Source: JBCCSZ01 sp039199225 (lineage in GTDB: Bacteria > Bacteroidota > Bacteroidia > Chitinophagales > Saprospiraceae). Taken from it: DNA of 20,462 nucleotides. Positions 14,032-20,462 of the stretch are shown here, piece by piece. Below the pieces are notes generated by a model. It saw nothing but the letters and a program-made list of their open reading frames with translations. It did not search any database and was not told the origin of the DNA. The position numbers were made by a program, and so were the translations under genes. Positions within the stretch are counted from its first letter, which is position 1. The number at the start of each line of letters is the position of its first letter. The stretch covers positions 1 to 20,462 of the forward strand of contig JBCCSZ010000129.1 of assembly GCA_039199225.1 (NCBI GenBank). The letters run 5' to 3'.

Positions 14032-16446
14032 CTACTCATTCCGCAAACTCTCCACCGGATCAGCCATGGCCGCCTTGAGGCTCTGAAAGCTAATGGTCAA
14101 CAAAGCCAGCCCTATTGAGCCCAAGCCAGCCAAGACAAAAATCCACCATTGAATATCGATGCGATTGGCAAAATTATTCAGCCAGCCGTTCATAAAGTAC
14201 CAAACAATCGGTATGGCAATCAACAAAGCCAAAACCATCAGAATCAAAAAGTCTCGGGACAACATACGAACGATGCCGGGAACGGAAGCGCCCAACACCT
14301 TGCGAATGCCAATCTCCTTTTTCTTGCGCTCTGCCATAAAAGCCATTAGGGCAAACAAGCCAAGGCAGGAAACAAAGATGGCCAGACCAGAAAACAAGCT
14401 GAATATCTGACCAAAGCGCTCATCCGCTGCATATTGCTTATGGAAATGATCGTCTAAAAAGAAGTAGTCAAATGGATTACCCGGAAAGACGCTTGCCCAT
14501 TTGCCTTCCAAATCAGCAATCACTTGCTTAAGATTTTGAGTACTCATTTTGATGGAGTAAAAGGATGGTATTTGAGCGGGTTGCTTGGCCCGCAATACCA
14601 AAGGCTCGACAACAGCTTTGGGAGACTCTTGGTGAAAATTTTTCAATACCCCCACAATGGTAAATTCACTTCCCCAAAAAGACAGCCGCCTGCCAACGGC
14701 ATCTTCCGGACGGTCAAATTTTAGTAAGGCCGCTCCTTTTTCGTTGAGTAGCACACCCGAGCGATCTCCGATCATCTCCGGCGACAAATGACGGCCAGCC
14801 ACCAAGGCCATTTCATACAGCTGTGAATATTCAGCATCGGCTTCCATGACGTGAAACGACTCGGCCTCATCTTCTGGCGCACCAACCAATTGAACACCAC
14901 CTGCCGTCCAGCCAAAGCCCTGTCCAGGCACAGAAGAGGAAGCGGCCAGTTTTTTCATATTGGGCATCTTGAACAACTCCCGCTTGAAAGTTTCGGCCCT
15001 TTCCTCGAAGGTAGAATCCATGGCAGTGGGACCTTTGACGACCATGATTTGTTCGATATTAACACCCAACTTGGTATTTTGCATATAGTGAAGTTGGCTG
15101 TACACCACCAAAGTACAAGCAATCAAACCGGCTGCAGCCATGAATTGTACAACGACCAAACCTTTGCGTAAAAAACCACCTTTTCCTTTATCCGTATGAC
15201 TGCTCTTCAACACGCGAAGGGGCTTATAAGACGACAACAGAAAAGCCGGATACAAGCCTGCCAATAGGGTTCCAACCAAAAAGACAGTTAGAACAATGGC
15301 CACCAATTTAATGTCTGAAAAAATAGAAATCGACACCGAATGGCCAAGTAAAGGCTTCAGCAGAGGACCGCACAATTGTACCAGCATAAAGGAAAAGGCA
15401 ATCGCCACAACATTCATCAAAGCTGCTTCCGTCAAAAACTGCCGGATCAGCGAACCCCGGCTTCCACCGACTACCTTGCGAACCCCCACTTCTCTGGCAC
15501 GCAACTCCGAGCGCGCCGTGGCCAGGTTGATAAAATTAAACCAAGCGACAAATAATATGATGATTCCGATGATGAACAAAAAGCTCACCGAAGCATCGTC
15601 GCCATTGGTTTTGAACTCGCCCAAAAGGTTGGACTTTAGGTGGATGTCTCTCAAGGGTTGCAGATACAACTCCACCTGCTTGCGCACATCTGCGTCGTAA
15701 GATGCTTCGATGGCAGCGGGAATCCGAGCTTCCAATGCCTTCCAATCTGTTCCTGGCTTGAGTTTGAGGTAAGAATAATAGCCATCCCAGTAAGGAGAAG
15801 TTTCCGTAACGCCATCATTGTAAAAAACATTCGAGTAAGTAGCGTAAGAGAGTAGTATCTCAAACTTCATATGAGAGTTTTCCGGGCAGTCTGCAAAAAC
15901 ACCCGTCACTCTGTATTCAAGATCGTCATTTCGACGAATCATTTTGCCCATCGGATCTTCCGACCCAAACATTTTCTCAGCCATAGACTCCGAGAGGCAA
16001 ACCGTAAAAGGGTCTGTCAGGCAGGTCTTTGGATCGCCTTTGAGGAGTGGAAAAGAAAAAATATCAAAGACAGACGACATCGCAAAAAACGCCCTCCGTT
16101 CCCGAAAGGCAGCATTGTCTTTATAAGTATAAACCGCCTCGCGCGAGCTCTTCAGTTTTACATAATCTTCTACTTCTGAAAAATTATTTTTCATAAAGGG
16201 TGCAGCAAAAGCAGCTCCTCCGGCAAACTTCATAAAGGTCACACCATCCTTGACGCGGTCGGTCCGAATGCGAAAAACATCCTCGCTGTAATCGTGAAAA
16301 TTATCGTAGCTTTTTTCATAGTTGACATATTGCCAAATAAAAAGTGCGGCCGTCATCCCAATGACGAGTCCAAGCAAATTAATAAACGATATGAATTTAT
16401 TTTTTAACAGTTGCCGAACGGCGATTTTTAAATTGTTCTGAAACAT
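14032..16446 (-). CDS. FtsX/MacB-type ABC transporter permease, third of the operon
   Basis: The 804-residue protein has eight predicted helices in the order 1+3+1+3: about 20-42, 287-309, 343-363, 381-405, 428-450, 682-704, 733-752 and 767-787. Two large periplasmic MacB-PCD-like domains lie between helices 1 and 2 (about 45-285) and between helices 5 and 6 (about 452-680). Each half has the coupling motif that contacts the ATPase, AREVGVRKVVGG and KKEIGIRKVLGA. This is a duplicated MacB/LolCE-like architecture, which moves substrates between the inner membrane and the periplasm by mechanotransmission rather than through a pore. It starts 37 nt after the previous gene's stop, with AAGAG before ATG. 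No ATPase is encoded in the window. Confidence 0.92.
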   Translation of the reverse strand: MFQNNLKIAVRQLLKNKFISFINLLGLVIGMTAALFIWQYVNYEKSYDNFHDYSEDVFRIRTDRVKDGVTFMKFAGGAAFAAPFMKNNFSEVEDYVKLKSSREAVYTYKDNAAFRERRAFFAMSSVFDIFSFPLLKGDPKTCLTDPFTVCLSESMAEKMFGSEDPMGKMIRRNDDLEYRVTGVFADCPENSHMKFEILLSYATYSNVFYNDGVTETSPYWDGYYSYLKLKPGTDWKALEARIPAAIEASYDADVRKQVELYLQPLRDIHLKSNLLGEFKTNGDDASVSFLFIIGIIILFVAWFNFINLATARSELRAREVGVRKVVGGSRGSLIRQFLTEAALMNVVAIAFSFMLVQLCGPLLKPLLGHSVSISIFSDIKLVAIVLTVFLVGTLLAGLYPAFLLSSYKPLRVLKSSHTDKGKGGFLRKGLVVVQFMAAAGLIACTLVVYSQLHYMQNTKLGVNIEQIMVVKGPTAMDSTFEERAETFKRELFKMPNMKKLAASSSVPGQGFGWTAGGVQLVGAPEDEAESFHVMEADAEYSQLYEMALVAGRHLSPEMIGDRSGVLLNEKGAALLKFDRPEDAVGRRLSFWGSEFTIVGVLKNFHQESPKAVVEPLVLRAKQPAQIPSFYSIKMSTQNLKQVIADLEGKWASVFPGNPFDYFFLDDHFHKQYAADERFGQIFSLFSGLAIFVSCLGLFALMAFMAERKKKEIGIRKVLGASVPGIVRMLSRDFLILMVLALLIAIPIVWYFMNGWLNNFANRIDIQWWIFVLAGLGSIGLALLTISFQSLKAAMADPVESLRNE

Positions 16447-16483
16447 CTCTTATACTTTTTAAATGCAATGAAGGTCAAATAAA

Positions 16484-18856
16484 TCATTCTGTCCGCAGGC
16501 TCTTGATGGGGCTGGCCATGGCTGCCTTAAGGCTCTGGTAGCTCACCGTCACCAAGGTAACGATCAAAGCTAGAAAGGCTGCACCAATAAAAATCCCCCA
16601 ACCCAGTTCGATCCGATATTCGTAGTCCGACAACCAGCCTTCGAGGAAATACCAAGCCAATGGAATGGCAATAAAACAAGACAGTAAAACCAACCCGATA
16701 AAACCCCGCGACTGCATCACCCACAGATTGGTAACAGTTGCACCCAACACTTTTCGAATCCCAATCTCCTTGGTTCGCTGCTCGGCAACATAGGCCGAAA
16801 GACCAAACAATCCCAGGCAGGAAATAAAGATGGCCAGGAAGGCAAAAACCCAAGCCAACTCTCCAACACGCTCCTCTGCCTCAAATTTTTCTCCGTACTT
16901 CTCATCCACAAACTCGAATTCAAAAGGAGTCGAAGGACTCAGTTTTTCAAACACTCTCTGTACATCTGCCAGCGCATCCTTCACCGGAACACCTACCTTC
17001 AAGCGAACACTCATGTAACTGATCCAGCTGTAACTGACAATAAAAACAGAAGGCTTGATGGGCTCCCAGGGAGATTCCATCACCATGTTTCTAATAATTC
17101 CTACCACCTGCAGCGGACGATCATCGAAGCGGATGGTCTTTCCCATTATATCATCAATACCGATCAATTCTACTGCCGCTTCATTGAGAATGATGCTCGA
17201 TGTATCAGCTCCATATTCTCTGGAAAAATCGCGACCTTCAAGGACTTGCCAGTTGACGGTTTTACCCATTTCCGGCGAGCAGCCCATCACACCAAAACTC
17301 ACCATCCGATCCGGGTCTTTCCCCTCCCAATCAAAACCACTTTGGTTGGACCATATATTCGTGATGGGGCCGTTCGAATGCGCTACTTCTTCCACTGCAC
17401 CAGTTTCCAACAGCTCGGCCCGCAGCACTTCCTCTTTACCGTCCAATTCCTCGTTGTGAAAAAATTGTATGATTCCTTCGCGCTCATATCCTACCGGTCG
17501 ATTTTTAGCATGTTGTATTTGTTTGAATACCACCAAAGTCCCGATGATTAATGCTACCGAGACGGTAAACTGAATGGTTACCAGTATTTGACGAGGCAAA
17601 GCACTTTTTCGGCCAGCCCGTAGGTTTCCCTTGATGGCTTGTAGCGGCTCGAAAGAAGACAGGTAAAAAGCCGGATAGCTGCCAGCCAATAGTCCGGTTA
17701 AAAACGTAAAACCCACCAAGAGGCCCCAGAAAAGCGGATACTCCCAAGGAATGACCAACTGCTTGTCTGCCAACTCATTGAAGGGACTCAAAAAGAGCTG
17801 TACCAACGTAATGGCAAATGCCAATGCCAAGAAAGTAACAATCAAAGATTCACTCAAAAACTGACCGATGAGCTGACTGCGCATCGAACCAATGGACTTT
17901 CGAATACCAACTTCTTTGGCGCGATTCACCGAGCGGGCCGTACTCAGGTTCATAAAATTGATGCAGGCCAAGATCAATACAAAAATGCCAATGATGCCAA
18001 ACAACCATACATATTTGATGCGGCCACCAATATTCTCACCATGCTCAAACTCAGAATACAAATGCCATTTAGACATGGGAAACAAAAACAACTCAGGCTT
18101 GGGAGCCGGGTTGTGTTCCTTCTCAAAATCGCGCATCTTGGCACTGACACTTGCAAAGTCCGCATGCTCTTCAATCTCCGTAAATAACTGAAAGGAGTGA
18201 TTGCTCCAATTTTCCATCGACCTTTTTACCCAATCGTTGGAATCAACATAATAATCCCAATTGACAAGAAACTCGGTCGTCCGAAAACTACTGCTAAAAG
18301 GAATATCTTCGAATACACCCGCTACCTCAAGATTGCTTCTGGTATCAAAGCGAATGACTTTTCCAATTGGGTCCTCCTCTCCAAAAAGCGCCTGGGCCAC
18401 TGACCGGTTCAACAAAATGGTATTCGGTTTTTCAATGCTGTTGGGAGCGCTTTCGTATACATACTCTACCGACAACAAGTCGGGTAGGTCAGGTTCGGCA
18501 TACATACCGTCGAATAGGAATCCATTCTCGCCATTGGCCAGTAAGTGCTGAAAATTCCAGGAAGCCCTGGCGACTCTTTTGAAATCGGAACCGAGCTTAT
18601 CCCGCAGGGCCGGAGCGGCTGGTAGGGAGCTGGCCATTCCGGTGAAAGTCTCATTGTTAAACGTTTGGTTGATGTACACCTGGGCAATGCGATCGTAATT
18701 CTTATGGTATTGATCGTAAGAAAGTTCGTCCCTTATCCACAAAGCAATCATCATCACAACTGCCATTCCGATGGCCAGCCCAGCAATATTGATGAATCCC
18801 GTGACTCTACTTTTCAGTAAATTTCGCCAAGCAATTTTAAAATAATTTCTAAACAT
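16484..18856 (-). CDS. FtsX/MacB-type ABC transporter permease, second of the operon
   Basis: The 790-residue product has the same plan as its neighbours: an N-terminal helix (FINIAGLAIGMAVVMMIALW), a periplasmic domain, three helices starting at WLFGIIGIFVLILACINFMNL, a further helix (ILVTIQFTVSVALIIGTLVV), a second periplasmic domain and three last helices. Coupling motifs are AKEVGIRKSIG and TKEIGIRKVLGA, and the C-terminus is ASPIKSLRTE. The frame is open back to 18898, but I chose the ATG at 18856 because MFRNYFKIAWRNLLKS aligns with MFQNNLKIAVRQLLKN of the downstream paralogue. It then starts 34 nt after the upstream gene's stop, matching the 37-nt gap downstream. Substrate unknown. Confidence 0.92.
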   Translation of the reverse strand: MFRNYFKIAWRNLLKSRVTGFINIAGLAIGMAVVMMIALWIRDELSYDQYHKNYDRIAQVYINQTFNNETFTGMASSLPAAPALRDKLGSDFKRVARASWNFQHLLANGENGFLFDGMYAEPDLPDLLSVEYVYESAPNSIEKPNTILLNRSVAQALFGEEDPIGKVIRFDTRSNLEVAGVFEDIPFSSSFRTTEFLVNWDYYVDSNDWVKRSMENWSNHSFQLFTEIEEHADFASVSAKMRDFEKEHNPAPKPELFLFPMSKWHLYSEFEHGENIGGRIKYVWLFGIIGIFVLILACINFMNLSTARSVNRAKEVGIRKSIGSMRSQLIGQFLSESLIVTFLALAFAITLVQLFLSPFNELADKQLVIPWEYPLFWGLLVGFTFLTGLLAGSYPAFYLSSFEPLQAIKGNLRAGRKSALPRQILVTIQFTVSVALIIGTLVVFKQIQHAKNRPVGYEREGIIQFFHNEELDGKEEVLRAELLETGAVEEVAHSNGPITNIWSNQSGFDWEGKDPDRMVSFGVMGCSPEMGKTVNWQVLEGRDFSREYGADTSSIILNEAAVELIGIDDIMGKTIRFDDRPLQVVGIIRNMVMESPWEPIKPSVFIVSYSWISYMSVRLKVGVPVKDALADVQRVFEKLSPSTPFEFEFVDEKYGEKFEAEERVGELAWVFAFLAIFISCLGLFGLSAYVAEQRTKEIGIRKVLGATVTNLWVMQSRGFIGLVLLSCFIAIPLAWYFLEGWLSDYEYRIELGWGIFIGAAFLALIVTLVTVSYQSLKAAMASPIKSLRTE

Positions 18857-18890
18857 CTCTAGGATATTAAATATACATTCACAATAAGAG

Positions 18891-20462
18891 TTATTCACTT
18901 CTCAGGCTGTCTGCCGGATTGGACAATGCCACTCTCAAACCCTGTATACTCACGGTAATGAAGGCGACCAATACTGCCGCCAAACCAGCAAGAAAAAACA
19001 TCCACCAATGGATTTCGATTCGATAAGCAAAATTCTCCAACCACTTATCCATAAACAGCCAAGCGATCGGCGCACCAATGAACAGGGCAATCAATATGAG
19101 TTTCAAAAAGTCTTTTGATAATAAGCCAATAATGCCGCCCGTACTTGCACCAAGTATTTTTCGGATACCAATTTCTTTGGTCCGCAAATAGGTCGTGTAA
19201 GAAGCCAAGCCAAACAACCCCAGGCAAGCAATAAAAATTGTCAGCAATGTAAAAAGTGCCAGGATGCTACTAAAGCGAAGATCGGCCTCGTAAAGCCGCT
19301 TAAAATGCTCGTCCAAAAAGGTATAGTTAAATGTATTTCCTGGAAAAAACTGCCGGTAGGCGATCTGAACCGATGCAAGGGTTTGCTCGATGTTTTCTCT
19401 GTTGACGCGCAGGGTCAAAAAGTTATTTGGACTGTAGCTCGGCAGAAAAATAATCGGCTCGATGGCGTGGTGTAGAGAACGTTGGTGAAAGTCTGGTAGG
19501 ATACCGACGATGTTCCAATCTCTGTTGTAAAAATTCAACTGCCGTCCGATGGCTGCTTCATGTTGCTCGATGTTCAACATCTTCACTGTCGCTTCTGTCA
19601 CAACGATATTGCTCAGTTTTACAAAGTCGGAGTTGTGGTCTTCTCTTCGAAAAAATCGTCCGGCCAAAGGCTTTAGCCCATAAGTCTTGGCATAATCAAA
19701 ATCGGCATTCAAAAAATTGCTGGTATAAGTTTTAGCGGATTGTCCGTCGCCCAGCAAGCGAATTTGAAATACCCGCCCCATCTGGTCGCCTGGTACTTGA
19801 TTGGAAGTCGCTGCACTTTCAATACCGGGAATACTGGACAACTCCGTTTTGAAGAGATTCATCCGATCGATAAAGCTGCTATCAAAATTACTCATCTCTG
19901 GCGAATTGATGCGAATGAGTTGGTCGGCCTTAAATCCGAGATCGCGCTGGGTCATAAAAGACAGTTGCTCCCCGACCATCCAGGTGGCCGCTATCAGTGC
20001 GATGGACAAACTGAATTGCAAAACCACCAACACCTTTCGCAATACAACACCCTTGAGGTCGCGTTTAAAAACGCCCTTGAGAACACTTGAAATTTGTGGC
20101 GAAGACAACAACCAGGCTGGATAGACGCCCGATACAAAGACGCCTGTCAATATCAAAGCGAGAAGGGTTAAGACCAAATAGACATTTAGGTGGTGTCCGT
20201 TAAAAAACCCCAATATCGAAGCATCCAGGTCAAACTGAGCCGCAAACCAAGGGGTAATAAATTGCACGATGCCCAGCGCAAAGATCAAGCTGATGACATT
20301 GATCATCAACGCCTCAGAAAAGAACTGACGAAGCAGCTGACCTCTACCGGCACCGACGACCTTGCGGACACCCACCTCTTTGGACCGCTCAATGGCACGT
20401 ACCGAACTGAGGTTGACATAATTGATCCAGGCAATCATCAATAGAAAAAATGCAATGAGCAA
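18891..20462 (-). CDS. FtsX/MacB-type ABC transporter permease, first in view, 5' end cut
   Basis: The visible 523 residues are the C-terminal two-thirds of a third paralogue. The gene runs off the window, so the first helix, the first periplasmic domain and the true start lie beyond position 20462. The visible part opens with the helix AFFLLMIAWINYVNLSSV, then has SKEVGVRKVVGAGRGQLLRQ, a long second periplasmic domain, TKEIGIRKILGAS and the end SNPADSLRSE. By eye it is closer to the 14032 gene than to the middle gene: compare WLENFAYRIEIHWWMFFLAG here with WLNNFANRIDIQWWIFVLAG there. The operon promoter must be outside the window. Confidence 0.92.
   Translation of the reverse strand: MLIAFFLLMIAWINYVNLSSVRAIERSKEVGVRKVVGAGRGQLLRQFFSEALMINVISLIFALGIVQFITPWFAAQFDLDASILGFFNGHHLNVYLVLTLLALILTGVFVSGVYPAWLLSSPQISSVLKGVFKRDLKGVVLRKVLVVLQFSLSIALIAATWMVGEQLSFMTQRDLGFKADQLIRINSPEMSNFDSSFIDRMNLFKTELSSIPGIESAATSNQVPGDQMGRVFQIRLLGDGQSAKTYTSNFLNADFDYAKTYGLKPLAGRFFRREDHNSDFVKLSNIVVTEATVKMLNIEQHEAAIGRQLNFYNRDWNIVGILPDFHQRSLHHAIEPIIFLPSYSPNNFLTLRVNRENIEQTLASVQIAYRQFFPGNTFNYTFLDEHFKRLYEADLRFSSILALFTLLTIFIACLGLFGLASYTTYLRTKEIGIRKILGASTGGIIGLLSKDFLKLILIALFIGAPIAWLFMDKWLENFAYRIEIHWWMFFLAGLAAVLVAFITVSIQGLRVALSNPADSLRSE

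Noticed and set aside
18857..18898. N-terminal extension of the middle permease
   Set aside because: The extra 14 residues are absent from the paralogue, whose N-terminus matches from the ATG at 18856.

Overview
The window reads as chromosomal DNA of a Bacteroidota bacterium, probably near the Saprospiraceae. The signs are a secreted giant ending in a type IX secretion (T9SS) sorting domain, lipoproteins with beta-propeller bodies, an OmpA protein with an N-terminal NPSFEE-type domain, large duplicated FtsX/MacB-type permeases, a short Cys-rich zinc-ribbon protein typical of the phylum, and several exact matches to the Bacteroidota -7 promoter element TAnnTTTG close to gene starts. No rRNA, tRNA, CRISPR array, transposase or phage gene was seen.

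Layout. 1-177: the possible tail of an unidentified gene and a small hairpin. 178-1305 (-): OmpA-family envelope protein. 1503-3607 (+): two overlapping paralogous propeller lipoproteins. 3787-4625 (+): a zinc-ribbon protein overlapping a secreted SnoaL/NTF2-like protein. 4641-8084 (-): a 1147-residue FG-GAP/VCBS protein secreted by T9SS. 8449-8904 (+): a small four-helix membrane protein. Two 162-bp tandem copies of a long imperfect palindrome follow directly (8903-9226). 9368-11553 (+): an erythromycin-esterase-family protein and an AraC-type regulator. 11637-12991 (+): a SAM methyltransferase overlapping a DUF2490 protein. 13069-13911 (+): an aldo/keto reductase. 13927-14022: a 12-unit octamer array in the convergent gap. 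14032-20462 (-): three consecutive paralogous ABC-type permeases, the first cut by the window edge.

How the genes fit together. Much of the window serves the cell envelope: OmpA, lipoproteins, the T9SS cargo and the permeases. The three permeases form one minus-strand operon with no ATPase in view. The esterase, regulator, methyltransferase and reductase may form a small detoxification neighbourhood, but they probably have separate promoters, so this link is only inferred from proximity.

The least explained item is the tandem palindromic repeat. It behaves like a mobile or structured-RNA element: it has terminal inverted repeats, self-complementary arms, no coding capacity, and a left edge that overlaps a stop codon. 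The octamer array and an altered histidine motif in the esterase also merit a second look.
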